Source: Spirochaetaceae bacterium
GTDB lineage: Bacteria; Spirochaetota; Spirochaetia; DSM-27196; SKKC01
NCBI GenBank assembly: GCA_003554375.1
Contig: PWGF01000137.1
Location: 1 to 26,444, forward strand
Direction of reading: 5' to 3'
Length of the DNA stretch: 26,444 nt
Shown piece after piece: positions 6,654 through 14,669 of the stretch. The notes beneath the pieces were generated by a model, which saw nothing but the letters and a program-made list of their open reading frames with translations, had not been told where the DNA came from and did no database searches. The position numbers and the translations under genes are program-made. Each line of letters opens with the position of its first letter. Within the stretch, counting starts at the first letter, position 1.

Positions 6654-7336
6654 CAATCCTGGGCGCAATGCCCGCGGAGATCCGAGATGCCCAAGCGCTC
6701 CTTCAAAACCGCCGGCAGAATGAGTTCCTGGGGCGGCCCTTCTATGAAGGAACGGCTCTGGGACACGCAGCTCTGGTAGGCGTGTGCGGGATCGGGAAGA
6801 CAATATCCGCAATGGTGACACAGCACGTGATCGATCGGTGGTATCCTGATATCCTGATAGTAGCCGGAATTGCCGGAGCCATTCGAGACGGCCTGGATGT
6901 GCTCGATACGTTTGTGGCCCGTGACTGCGTTCAGCACGATATGGATGCGACCAGGCTAGGTGTCGCTCGAGGGGAGATTCCCTACACGAGCATCAGGATC
7001 GTAGGGTGTGACCCGCATCTGGTGGATCTGGCAAGGCACGCCCCGCCCCTCGAGGTTCGTCGCCATGTCGGCCGTGCACTGACCGGGGACCAGCTCATCA
7101 CCAGCGAAGAGCTATGCACGCGCCGGTATTTGGTCAACGAACTCGGGGGCGACGTGGTGGACATGGAGAGTGCGAGTGTCGGAACCGTTTGCCTAACGAG
7201 CGGGGTGCCGTTTTTGGTGATCCGGACGATATCGGATCGAGTCCAGGCCGATGTGCGGGGCGATATGAAGGACGTTCTGGGGGTTGCCTCCCGGAACGCG
7301 TGTGCGCTCATCGAGCACGTAGTGCGCCACGTTTAG
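6650..7336 (+). CDS. mtnN: 5'-methylthioadenosine/S-adenosylhomocysteine nucleosidase
   Basis: The 228-residue protein matches MTA/SAH nucleosidase (Pfs) along its length: GAMPAEI with the early catalytic Glu, GVCGIGK, VAGIAGAI for the usual NTGSAGG, ALTGDQLIT for the VSGDAFI block, VDMESASV with the substrate-binding Glu, and RTISD with the catalytic Asp. It hydrolyses adenine from MTA and SAH, relieving inhibition by SAM by-products. Translation starts at GTG 6650, overlapping the malY stop by four bases. A general purine/uridine phosphorylase-superfamily nucleosidase is possible, because VAGIAGAI departs from the E. coli sequence, but the Glu/Asp pair supports the call. Confidence 0.88.
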   Translation: MTILGAMPAEIRDAQALLQNRRQNEFLGRPFYEGTALGHAALVGVCGIGKTISAMVTQHVIDRWYPDILIVAGIAGAIRDGLDVLDTFVARDCVQHDMDATRLGVARGEIPYTSIRIVGCDPHLVDLARHAPPLEVRRHVGRALTGDQLITSEELCTRRYLVNELGGDVVDMESASVGTVCLTSGVPFLVIRTISDRVQADVRGDMKDVLGVASRNACALIEHVVRHV

Positions 7337-7519
7337 CGCGGTCCCGGCGGGAGGGCACGTTCCGGTGCCCAGGGGCGGCGACGGCGTAGCGTCTCGAGCG
7401 TGCGCGATGGGACGGTGTGGAGAACGGAAGTGAAGACGCCGGAAAACGGAGAGCTACGTCATCGGCTGTACCGAAGCTTGAGCGGCGCATTTGGGAGAAG
7501 AAACGTTCCTAGTGTACAG

Positions 7520-8083
7520 ATGCGCAGGGCGGCGGGCCTCGGGGTGGAAGCCGCCAGGAAAAGGGAGCGCAGCACTACCGCCTTGCCGACGTCGCTTGGC
7601 CTGATGACGGTTGCGGTAGCGGTGCTTCTGCTCGGTTGCCAGACCTTTGCAGGGCAGTTCGGGGCGACCATGCGGCCGGCGGGACCGGATCCGGAGCTTG
7701 CTCCTGAAGCTGTAGCCGAAGCGGTTGTGGACGGTCTGGAGAGCGCGGCCGGGGTGCCGAAGGATGTCGAACGTGCGGTGGCCGCGGTGTACCCGTTTCT
7801 CTCGCCGTTCTTTCGTGAAGCTCATGGCGGGCGCGACGGCGCTACGGAGTTCTTTGCCCGGTCGGCCAATTTCCCGCTCATCGAGCATGCCGAGTATCAG
7901 GTTTTTTCACCGTCTATCCGCGAGCGAATGGCCGTGGTCCCGGTTCGTGTAGTGGACCGATACGAGACCCCTGCTTCGTTTGTCTTTGTCTTGACGCGGC
8001 AAAGCGTAGAAGGGTGCGACGGGTGCTGGTTGGTCGACGCGATTCGCCGGGAAGGGGCTACCGACGCTCAGTTAGGACGATAG
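7520..8083 (+). CDS. Predicted lipoprotein of unknown function
   Basis: From the ATG at 7520 this is 187 residues with a long basic n-region (RKRERS), a hydrophobic stretch (LMTVAVAVLLLGC) and a lipobox LLLGC with Cys40, so it is probably exported and lipidated. The frame is open back to GTG 7400, and a GTG at 7544 is another possible start. The mature part (FLSPFFREAHGGRDGATEFF ... RMAVVPVRVVDRYETPASFVFVLTRQS ... CWLVDAIRREG) has the shape of a small alpha+beta domain ending in a 'W.V..I' strand, as in NTF2-like or DUF4864-like proteins. That resemblance is by eye only, and no function is assigned. It ends 17 bases before the gamma-carbonic anhydrase-like gene and is probably co-transcribed with it. 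Confidence 0.7.
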   Translation: MRRAAGLGVEAARKRERSTTALPTSLGLMTVAVAVLLLGCQTFAGQFGATMRPAGPDPELAPEAVAEAVVDGLESAAGVPKDVERAVAAVYPFLSPFFREAHGGRDGATEFFARSANFPLIEHAEYQVFSPSIRERMAVVPVRVVDRYETPASFVFVLTRQSVEGCDGCWLVDAIRREGATDAQLGR

Positions 8084-8100
8084 AGGGGAAAGGAGCTGTC

Positions 8101-8703
8101 ATGGACCCATTTGTCTATGATCCCAACGCCGGGCGGGGGTTCCGTAGCGAATTCCCGTTCAAGGGAGCACGTCCGGCGGTTCACCGGAGTGCGTTCCTCG
8201 CCGAAGGTAGTCGAATAATCGGGGACGTCGTTATCGGCGAGGAAAGCAGCATCTGGTATAACGCGGTCGTTCGCGGCGACGTTCACTACGTCCGCATCGG
8301 CGCCCGGGTAAACGTCCAGGACAACAGCGTAGTGCACGTGACCCACCATACACATCCGGTTGTCATCCGAGACGACGTTACAATCGGGCACGCCGCGGTG
8401 GTTCACGGGTGCACGTTGTGGGACGGCTGTCTGGTGGGCATCCACGCCACGGTCCTCGACGGTGCGGTAGTTGGGTCGGGCGCGATGGTGGCAGCGGGAG
8501 CTCTGGTTCCGCCCGGCATGGAGGTTCCTGCAGGGACGATGGTTCGCGGAGTTCCTGCGCGGGTTGTTCGCGAGCTTTCAGAGCGGGAGCAGGAAGAGAT
8601 CCGCGAAGGCAGTATGCGTTACGTTCGCTACGCTCGTGAGGCTCGTGAGTCGCTCGGGGCCCAAGGTGAGAACAGGTCGAGCAACGAGCCGCGCTCGGTG
8701 TAG
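8101..8703 (+). CDS. Gamma-carbonic anhydrase-like left-handed beta-helix protein
   Basis: A 200-residue hexapeptide-repeat protein starting at ATG 8101, with AAGGAG placed six bases upstream. The frame extends to 8014, but that part overlaps the preceding gene. Family residues are all visible: VVRGDVHYV (the Arg and Asp of the RGD pair), VQDNSVVHV (Gln-Asp-Asn plus the first metal His), and IGHAAVVHGC (the second and third metal His). The C-terminus adds a charged helix (ELSEREQEEIREGSMRYVRYA). The YrdA/CaiE/CamH group binds Zn or Fe as a trimer and only some members hydrate CO2, so the activity is inferred. It follows the lipoprotein gene closely. No signal peptide is visible, so a cytoplasmic location is expected. 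Confidence 0.92.
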   Translation: MDPFVYDPNAGRGFRSEFPFKGARPAVHRSAFLAEGSRIIGDVVIGEESSIWYNAVVRGDVHYVRIGARVNVQDNSVVHVTHHTHPVVIRDDVTIGHAAVVHGCTLWDGCLVGIHATVLDGAVVGSGAMVAAGALVPPGMEVPAGTMVRGVPARVVRELSEREQEEIREGSMRYVRYAREARESLGAQGENRSSNEPRSV

Positions 8704-8813
8704 TGACCGGCGTCGGGATTAAGCACCGGCTGTGACCGGCTGGGCGCTCTACAGCTTTGCCACGTCGCGAGCGCGGCTCCCGGACGTCGAGCTATCGGCG
8801 CCGACTGCGAAAG

Positions 8814-9494
8814 CTATCCGTGCGACTCCGCGGGAGGAGTTTCGTCTGAAGAGCCCGGCGCCGACGGAGCAGAGCGATGCTCAGTCTCCGGCGGCAGCTG
8901 CCCGGAGACGGGCTCTTCCTGGCCGGATGGTGAGTCGTGGCTTCTCTGCGGCTTGTCCCCGCTTCCGCCCTCTCCGGCGTTCTCGGAATCGGTTGAGCGT
9001 ATGGCTCCCGGGGGCTGGTCGACGTTGAGCCGTCGGGCAAAGGCCCGTATGGCCTCGTGGTCGATTCGCTCGATGTCATTCGGAAGCTTGGCTGCCCGTG
9101 CTAACAAGAAACGGTCGAACAGCCCGAGCTTTCCCGCCTGCACCCGGCCGCCGAACACGGCCCGCGCTGTGGCGTGCTTCTGCAAATCCTCGGGAAACGC
9201 GCGTTCCAACTCTTTCTCTGCGGCTCCGTTGACGTAGATGCAGCAGATGAAAAGCCCCAGTCTGCGGTTGAGCAAGCGACCGCGCGCCCGTTTGCAGAAG
9301 TTCGCCACTGCGGGATGAACGGCCCCACCGTAGACCGGACCTCCGACGATAACGGTGTCGTACTCCTCCAGCTGTGGTGCAGGATCCCTGGCTACGTCGC
9401 AGAGGTCCACCTCAGTGTCCAAGAGACGAGCGAGCTCGTTGACACAGGTGCGCGTTGTTCCATATCGGCTTGCATAGACAATTAAGCTTCCCAT
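8814..9494 (-). CDS. Flavodoxin-family (HemG-like) protein with a disordered C-terminal tail
   Basis: The start is ATG 9492-9494 with AAAGGAA six bases upstream; the frame continues upstream without family similarity. Of 226 residues, about 1-165 form a flavodoxin domain: SLIVYASRYGTTRTCVNELA (FMN phosphate loop), EEYDTVIVGGPVYGGAVHPAV, and RAVFGGRVQAGKLGLFDRFL. This layout resembles HemG-type menaquinone-dependent protoporphyrinogen oxidases and related short flavodoxins, but the similarity is not enough to assign haem synthesis. The last 60 or so residues are Pro/Ser/Glu/Gly-rich and appear disordered. The gene is divergent from the TCA cluster. Around its stop codon GCTATCGG (8791) and GCTATCCG (8813) form an imperfect 22-base-period repeat. 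Confidence 0.8.
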   Translation of the reverse strand: MGSLIVYASRYGTTRTCVNELARLLDTEVDLCDVARDPAPQLEEYDTVIVGGPVYGGAVHPAVANFCKRARGRLLNRRLGLFICCIYVNGAAEKELERAFPEDLQKHATARAVFGGRVQAGKLGLFDRFLLARAAKLPNDIERIDHEAIRAFARRLNVDQPPGAIRSTDSENAGEGGSGDKPQRSHDSPSGQEEPVSGQLPPETEHRSAPSAPGSSDETPPAESHG

Positions 9495-9641
9495 AGCGAT
9501 TCCTTTCCCGTGGATAGCCGCCGCTGTCCCCTCAACTGTAATGGGCCTTTGGCGCCATGTACAGAGCCTTTCCAAACAATTTACGCGTCGTGCATATCTT
9601 TCTTGGGGAGGATCTCGTACTGGACGGGACGCGGAGGTGTA

Positions 9642-9671
9642 GGGATTCCTGTTCCGGAGCGGCGGAATCCC
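9642..9671. promoter_or_regulatory. Perfect inverted repeat, candidate operator of the sdhA promoter
   Basis: GGGATTCC (9642-9649) and GGAATCCC (9664-9671) are perfect 8-base arms with a 14-base spacer. The site ends five bases before a -35 match and is centred about 55 bases upstream of the predicted transcript start, a typical position for a dimeric activator or repressor. It is not followed by a T-tract, so a terminator is less likely. The cognate regulator is unknown. Confidence 0.5.
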
Positions 9672-9676
9672 GTCGC

Positions 9677-9705
9677 TTGCTGGACATCCTTGTTCATGTT
9701 ATAAA
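9677..9705 (+). promoter_or_regulatory. Candidate promoter of the TCA cluster
   Basis: TTGCTG (9677-9682) and TATAAA (9700-9705) are 17 bases apart; the -10 element matches consensus at 5 of 6 positions. The leader to the sdhA start would be about 190 bases. A second A+T-rich candidate lies downstream (TTGCCA at 9737, TATATT at 9773-9778) with worse spacing. Confidence 0.4.
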
Positions 9706-9899
9706 CCGTAATACGTGATCGGATGTACACATCGGTTTGCCAAATATAGCTTCCATTTAGTACATATTTTTTTATATTAGGGGATGAACGGCATTTCGTC
9801 AGGACGCTTAAGCAGAATTGCCCATCACACTGAGCCCCTGAGGGTCGGCGTGCGGTTATACGGCGGCGCGATGCATTGTGTGAGCGTAGGAGAGAGAAC

Positions 9900-11633
9900 G
9901 TGCTACACGAGTTCGATTCGGTAATTGTAGGCGGTGGCGGCGCCGGGCTCTATGCGGCGCTTGAAGCTTCCCGGACCGCAAACACTGCAGTGATCAGCAA
10001 GCTGTACCCAATGCGGAGCCATACCGGGGCTGCTCAAGGCGGCATCGGCGCGGCCCTCGGAAACGTGGACACGGACGATCCGGTTTGGCATGCCTTCGAT
10101 ACCGTCAAAGGCGGCGATTACCTGGTAGACCAGACGGCAGCCAAGATTCTTGCCGAGGGAGCGGTGCAAGCCGTGTACGATCTGGAGAACCGGGGCCTGC
10201 CCTTCTCTCGTACGCCGGAAGGCCGCATTGCTCAGCGACGCTTCGGAGGGCATACGAGGAACTTCGGAGAAGCCGCGGTGAAGCGGAGTTGCTACGCGGC
10301 GGATCGAACAGGGCACATGATTCTCCAGACCCTGTACCAACAGTGTATTCGTAATAAGGTGGAATTCTACGACGAGTTTCACGTCGTAGACGTTATTTTG
10401 GAAGGGCATCGCTGCGCGGGGGTTGTGGCTTTCGAGCTGGCGACCGGCGAGTTCCACGTCTTCAGGGCGAAGGCAACGCTTTTTGCTACCGGCGGTTTCG
10501 GTCGAATGTATCGGGTCACCTCCAATGCGCACGCGAACACCGGGGACGGCCCTGCGGTACTCGCGCGTGCGGGCGTCCCTCTCGAGGACATGGAGTTCTA
10601 TCAGTTCCATCCAACCGGGATACGAGGAATGGGGATTCTCATCACCGAAGGGGTTCGCGGCGAAGGAGGTGTTCTGAAGAATCGGCATGGGGAGCGCTTC
10701 ATGGAGAGGTACGCCCCTACGCTTCTCGATCTTGCTCCCCGGGACATGGTGAGCCGCGCGATTATGACCGAGATCTCCGAGGGGCGTGGCGCGCGCGGCG
10801 ACCGCCGGATCGACGACTACGTGTATCTCGACGCAACGCACCTCGGTAGGGAGACAGTTGAAACGAAGATTCCGGACATCCAGGACTTCTGCAAGACGTA
10901 TCTGGCCCTGGACCCCGCGGAGCAACCGATGCCGGTACAGCCCACTGCCCATTATGGGATGGGCGGGATCCCCACGGACGTTGACGGCCGGGTTGAGTCC
11001 TCCACGGAGGTCTACGAAGGCCTCTATGCCGCCGGAGAATGCGCGTGTGTAAGTGTGCACGGAGCTAATCGGCTGGGAACGAACAGCTTGGTGGATCTTA
11101 TCGTCTTCGGTAGGCGGGCCGGGCAGCACATTGCCGAATACGTGCGGGGAACTGACATGCCCGTGATTTCCGAGTCGGCTGCCGATGGCGCGCGTAAGCG
11201 AATCGCGCGGCTTAGGGAACGTACCGGCAAGGGGGAGTTCCCCGGCCCTCTCTATGAAAAGATGCAGGAAGTAATGATGAGCGACGTCGGCGTGTACCGC
11301 GACGCGGAGTCGATGCGACGCGCCGTGGACCGACTCCGAGAGCTTCGTACGCGATTGGGCGACGTAGCGGTACAGGATGAGGGGCAACGGTTCAACGCGG
11401 AAATTCTCGGTATTCTGGAGCTGGAAAACCTGCTCGACCTGAGTCTTGTTACCGCTGCGACGGGGCTTCACCGTACTGAGAGCCGGGGAGCTCACAGCAG
11501 GCGCGACTTCCCGGAGCGCAGCGACGACGAGTGGCTGAAGCACTCGTTGGCATGGATGACCGGAGATCAGATAGAGCTCGGCGAGAAGGGGGTGGACGTC
11601 TCCATCTGGCAACCGAAACCAAGGACGTACTGA
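9900..11633 (+). CDS. sdhA: Succinate dehydrogenase / fumarate reductase flavoprotein subunit
   Basis: The 577-residue flavoprotein oxidises succinate to fumarate (or the reverse). Seen in order: dinucleotide-binding VIVGGGGAGLYAALEAS, RSHTGAAQGGIGAALGN with the His (residue 41) that carries covalent FAD, DMEFYQFHPTGI and ITEGVRGEGGVL of the active site, the Arg region LAPRDMVSRAI, TAHYGMGGIPTD, and GANRLGTNSLVDLIVFGRRAG. Length is normal. The start is GTG 9900, six bases after AGGAGA (9888-9893); a TTG at 9876 is the only upstream alternative. It is the first gene of an eight-gene TCA cluster, directly followed by sdhB. No membrane anchor gene (sdhC/D) is found before or after it, so anchors must be encoded elsewhere or be missing. 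Direction of reaction is inferred from the oxidative neighbours. Confidence 0.96.
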   Translation: MLHEFDSVIVGGGGAGLYAALEASRTANTAVISKLYPMRSHTGAAQGGIGAALGNVDTDDPVWHAFDTVKGGDYLVDQTAAKILAEGAVQAVYDLENRGLPFSRTPEGRIAQRRFGGHTRNFGEAAVKRSCYAADRTGHMILQTLYQQCIRNKVEFYDEFHVVDVILEGHRCAGVVAFELATGEFHVFRAKATLFATGGFGRMYRVTSNAHANTGDGPAVLARAGVPLEDMEFYQFHPTGIRGMGILITEGVRGEGGVLKNRHGERFMERYAPTLLDLAPRDMVSRAIMTEISEGRGARGDRRIDDYVYLDATHLGRETVETKIPDIQDFCKTYLALDPAEQPMPVQPTAHYGMGGIPTDVDGRVESSTEVYEGLYAAGECACVSVHGANRLGTNSLVDLIVFGRRAGQHIAEYVRGTDMPVISESAADGARKRIARLRERTGKGEFPGPLYEKMQEVMMSDVGVYRDAESMRRAVDRLRELRTRLGDVAVQDEGQRFNAEILGILELENLLDLSLVTAATGLHRTESRGAHSRRDFPERSDDEWLKHSLAWMTGDQIELGEKGVDVSIWQPKPRTY

Positions 11634-11656
11634 TATGAAGAGACTGATATGAAGAG
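11629..11656 (+). repeat. 14-bp tandem duplication over the sdhA stop codon
   Basis: ACTGATATGAAGAG occurs twice head to tail at 11629-11642 and 11643-11656. The first copy contains the sdhA stop (TGA 11631-11633). The duplication also creates two minimal open frames, ATG 11635 (encoding MKRLI) and ATG 11649 (encoding MKSKE), before sdhB. Whether these are translated is unknown. Confidence 0.9.
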
Positions 11657-11684
11657 TAAGGAGTGAACCGGCGGAGGGGCGAGC

Positions 11685-12425
11685 ATGAATGTCAAGCTGG
11701 AAATACTGCGGCAGAATCCGGACATAGCCGAAGCGCCGCATCGCGTAACGTATGACGTGGAGGTCGACCAAACCGACCGCGTGCTAGACGGGTTGATTCA
11801 GGTGACGCAGAATGTCGACGGCTCCCTGGGGTTTCGCAAGAGCTGCGCCCACGGAATCTGCGGCTCGGATGCGATGCGGATCAACGGGAAGGAACGGCTT
11901 GCTTGTAGGACCCTATTCCGCGACGTCGTGGAGACTGATGGCGACGTTGTGAGCCTCGAGCCTCTTGCACACCTGCCGGTCCAGAAGGATCTGATGGTGG
12001 ACCAGGAACCCTTCTTTGAGAAGTTTCGCTCGGTCAAACCGTACCTCATTCCAAAGACACAGCCGGAGGCAGGACAAGAGTTTCTGCAGAGCGAGGAAGA
12101 GCGCGAGCTTTTTGACGAAGCCACCAAATGCATCAACTGTGCAGCGTGTTACTCCGCCTGTCCCATTTTGGACAAGAATCCGGATTTCATCGGGCCGGCG
12201 GCGATCGTGCAGGCGGTCAGATTTACTCGCGACAGCCGGGACCAAGGTCTGGAGGCGCGTCTGGATGAGCTGGACGATCCCAACGGCTTGTGGCCGTGCG
12301 AGAGCAAATTTGAATGCACTCGCGTATGCCCTCGCGAAATCAAGATCACCAAACTCATCAATCTCACCAAGCGCCAGGTCAAGAAGTATCGCGAGGAGCG
12401 CGGAGAAGAGCCCAATGATCGCTGA
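11685..12425 (+). CDS. sdhB: Succinate dehydrogenase / fumarate reductase iron-sulfur subunit
   Basis: The 246-residue protein passes electrons from SdhA towards quinone. The N-terminal 2Fe-2S site is C54, C59, D62, C74 (SCAHGICGSDAM ... LAC); Asp in place of the third Cys is also found in E. coli SdhB, so it is not a defect. The C-terminal domain carries CINCAACYSACPI and, after PNGLWPC, ECTRVCP, which supply ligands for the 4Fe-4S and 3Fe-4S clusters. NPDFIGPAAIVQAVRFTRDSRD is the typical quinone-side segment. ATG 11685 is preceded by GGAGGGGC. It is part of the TCA cluster, 51 bases after sdhA and 114 before sucC. Confidence 0.96.
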   Translation: MNVKLEILRQNPDIAEAPHRVTYDVEVDQTDRVLDGLIQVTQNVDGSLGFRKSCAHGICGSDAMRINGKERLACRTLFRDVVETDGDVVSLEPLAHLPVQKDLMVDQEPFFEKFRSVKPYLIPKTQPEAGQEFLQSEEERELFDEATKCINCAACYSACPILDKNPDFIGPAAIVQAVRFTRDSRDQGLEARLDELDDPNGLWPCESKFECTRVCPREIKITKLINLTKRQVKKYREERGEEPNDR

Positions 12426-12539
12426 ACGAGCAGCCGGGTCGTATGGGCATCCTCGCTGCGACGGTTGGCCCACTCACACGGCTTTTCCGGATGTGACGAG
12501 GGTCATGAACGTATCCTTTAGAGCGAGGGAGCGGAAGCT

Positions 12540-13721
12540 TTGAACATATACGAGTACCAGGGCAAGGAGCTTTTCGGTCGTTACGGGATACCGGTTCCGG
12601 ACCAGCGGGTCGTCGAGGACGCCGAGGGCGCCCGAGCAGCGGCGCAGGAGTTCGGGAAACCGGTTGTGGTCAAAGCCCAGGTGCCGGCCGGCGGCCGGGG
12701 CAAAGCGGGCGGTGTGAAAGTGGCGCGTGACCCCGAGGACGCGGTACGGCGCGCGGAAGAGATCTTCGGGCTCACCATAAAGGGATACCCGGTGCGGAGA
12801 GTCCTAATTACTCCTGCAGCCGAGATCAAGAAGGAATACTACCTGGGGATAACGGTCGACCGCGCCGGCAAGGCGTTCGTGTTGATCCTCAGTGCGGCAG
12901 GCGGCGTGGATATCGAGGAGCTTGCCGAAGAGCGCCCCGAAGAGATCCACACCTTGTCGATCTACCCGCAGCAAGAGCTGGAGCGGTCCCGGCTCGACAA
13001 GGTTCTCCGGCAGGTATTCGAATCCGAGAGCCGGGTGGTGCAGGCGCGGGAAGTTGCCGAAACACTCTACCGGATGTTTCTGGAGAAGGATTGCAGTCTG
13101 GTAGAAGTGAATCCGTATGCAGTAGTGGACGAGGACCGGCTTGTTGCGTTGGATAGCAAAGTCAGTTTCGACGACAATGCGGTTTTTCGGCACGAGGATG
13201 TCGCTGAGATGCGGAACCCGGAGGAGTGGAGCGACGACGAGCGCGATGCGAAGGATGCGGGCTTGGCGTTCGTTAGCATGGAGGGAGATATCGGTTGCAT
13301 CGTTAATGGAGCCGGACTGGCGATGGCTACTATGGACATTATCAAGCTCTACGGCGGAAACCCCGCCAACTTCCTTGATGTCGGCGGGAGCTCCAGTCCT
13401 GACAAGGTCGTGAATGCCCTCCGGATCATACAGCGCAACCCCCGCGTAGACTCAATTCTCGTGAATATCTTCGGTGGCATCACCCGTTGCGACGACATCG
13501 CCAACGGCATCCTCATGGCTCTAGAACAGATTGATCTCAAAGTCCCCATGGTTGTTCGTCTCATTGGAACGAACGAGGAAGAAGGACGGCGACTACTCAC
13601 GGATGCCGGGTTCGAGGTGGCCGAGGAGCTGTCCGTTGCGGTGAATAAGGTAGTTGACTTCTCCGGGAGCGGGCGCGCCGGTGCCGGGCAACAAGCATCG
13701 ACAGGACCACGAGTGTCATAG
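12540..13721 (+). CDS. sucC: Succinyl-CoA synthetase beta subunit (ADP/GDP-forming)
   Basis: A 393-residue ATP-grasp protein with the usual SucC features: NIYEYQGKELFGRYGIPVP at the N-terminus, VVKAQVPAGGRGKAGGVK for nucleotide binding, LVEVNPYAV, ALDSKVSFDDNA for Mg binding, and the power-helix/CoA-ligase part NPANFLDVGGSSSPDKV and NIFGGITRCDDIANG. With SucD it converts succinyl-CoA to succinate while forming ATP or GTP. Translation starts at TTG 12540, nine bases after AGGGA; TTG is a weak start, but the sequence alignment with SucC begins exactly there. A low-complexity tail of about 20 residues (SGSGRAGAGQQASTGP) ends the protein. Confidence 0.96.
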   Translation: MNIYEYQGKELFGRYGIPVPDQRVVEDAEGARAAAQEFGKPVVVKAQVPAGGRGKAGGVKVARDPEDAVRRAEEIFGLTIKGYPVRRVLITPAAEIKKEYYLGITVDRAGKAFVLILSAAGGVDIEELAEERPEEIHTLSIYPQQELERSRLDKVLRQVFESESRVVQAREVAETLYRMFLEKDCSLVEVNPYAVVDEDRLVALDSKVSFDDNAVFRHEDVAEMRNPEEWSDDERDAKDAGLAFVSMEGDIGCIVNGAGLAMATMDIIKLYGGNPANFLDVGGSSSPDKVVNALRIIQRNPRVDSILVNIFGGITRCDDIANGILMALEQIDLKVPMVVRLIGTNEEEGRRLLTDAGFEVAEELSVAVNKVVDFSGSGRAGAGQQASTGPRVS

Positions 13722-13740
13722 CTGGAGCAGGTGGAGAGCG

Positions 13741-14613
13741 ATGAGCATATTGATCGACCAGAACACGCAAGTAGTCGTCCAGGGCATAACCGGGCGTGAT
13801 GGCGCCTTCCACGCCCAACAAATGAAGGCCGATGGCACGAAGGTGGTGGCCGGAGTGACTCCGAAGAAAGGTGGTCAGGAGGTCGATGGAATTCCCGTCC
13901 ACAATTCCGTTCGTGAAGCTCGAGCGAAGAGCAGGATTGACGCTGCCGTGATATTTGTGCCCGAGCGCTTTGCTTCCTCGGCGATACAGGAAGCGGCGGA
14001 CAACGACATTCCGCTTATCGTCTGCATCACCGAGGGAATCCCGGTGAACGACATGGTACGAAACTACCACTATGTCCGCGAACGTGGAGTGCGGCTTATT
14101 GGGCCAAATTGCCCCGGGCTTATCACTCCGGGGGCGTGCAAGATCGGCATCATGCCGGCACGCATCCACAGCCCCGGCACGGTGGGAGTTATCTCGCGGA
14201 GCGGCACCCTTACGTACGAGGTTGTCCACAATCTTACGCGGGCCGGGCTGGGGCAGAGTACCTGCATCGGCGTTGGGGGGGACCCGATCATCGGGTCGGA
14301 CTTTGTGGACATGCTTGCTCTCTTCGAGGAAGACCCTGGGACTAGCGCAGTCGTGCTGATCGGTGAGATCGGAGGCGAGGATGAAGAGCGAGCTGCGGAG
14401 TACATCAGAGAACACGTTACCAAGCCGGTGGTCGCGTTTGTATCCGGTCGAACCGCGCCGCCGGGAAAGCGAATGGGCCACGCGGGCGCCATTATCTCAG
14501 GAGGGAAAGGAACTTCCGAAGCCAAAGTGAAAGCGTTCGGCGACGCGGAGGTGCCGGTCGCGGACAAACCGGACGAGATCCCGGATCTCCTCCGCGAACG
14601 TTTGGGAACGTAA
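13741..14613 (+). CDS. sucD: Succinyl-CoA synthetase alpha subunit
   Basis: 290 residues, the normal length. It begins at ATG 13741 after GGTGGAG; the frame extends to 13654 but that overlaps sucC. Visible features are the CoA-binding Rossmann part (VVVQGITGRDGAFHAQQM, VVAGVTPKKGG), ITEGIPVNDMV, LIGPNCPGLI, GVISRSGTLTYEV and the phosphorylated active-site His in GKRMGHAGAIISGGKG. It pairs with SucC, 19 bases upstream, for substrate-level phosphorylation in the TCA cycle. Confidence 0.97.
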   Translation: MSILIDQNTQVVVQGITGRDGAFHAQQMKADGTKVVAGVTPKKGGQEVDGIPVHNSVREARAKSRIDAAVIFVPERFASSAIQEAADNDIPLIVCITEGIPVNDMVRNYHYVRERGVRLIGPNCPGLITPGACKIGIMPARIHSPGTVGVISRSGTLTYEVVHNLTRAGLGQSTCIGVGGDPIIGSDFVDMLALFEEDPGTSAVVLIGEIGGEDEERAAEYIREHVTKPVVAFVSGRTAPPGKRMGHAGAIISGGKGTSEAKVKAFGDAEVPVADKPDEIPDLLRERLGT

Positions 14614-14669
14614 GCACCGTCGAAGGCCCCGAGCGGTGGAACCATGGCAATGCGGGGCACGTGATCCGT

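Larger units (their letters stand above)
9495..9899. other. Intergenic regulatory region between the flavodoxin gene and the TCA cluster
   Basis: This 405-base gap, the longest in the window, contains no credible gene; a 64-codon open frame at 9510-9704 lacks a Shine-Dalgarno sequence and family similarity. It has an inverted repeat, at least one good promoter match, and an A+T-rich island (about 9690-9780) that stands out from the G+C-rich surroundings. No SdhC/SdhD-like membrane protein is encoded here, although many sdh operons have it at this place. Confidence 0.7.

Noticed and set aside
9510..9704. 64-codon open frame upstream of sdhA, possible SdhC remnant
   Set aside because: No hydrophobic helices, no quinone/haem-site pattern, and it overlaps the promoter elements.
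9903..11771. 622-codon open frame antisense to sdhA
   Set aside because: It mirrors the sdhA codons in a G+C-rich gene, has no family similarity, and runs past the gene only slightly; typical shadow frame.
11685..12425. Missing third Cys ligand in the SdhB 2Fe-2S site as a defect
   Set aside because: Asp at this position (D62) is found in functional E. coli SdhB.
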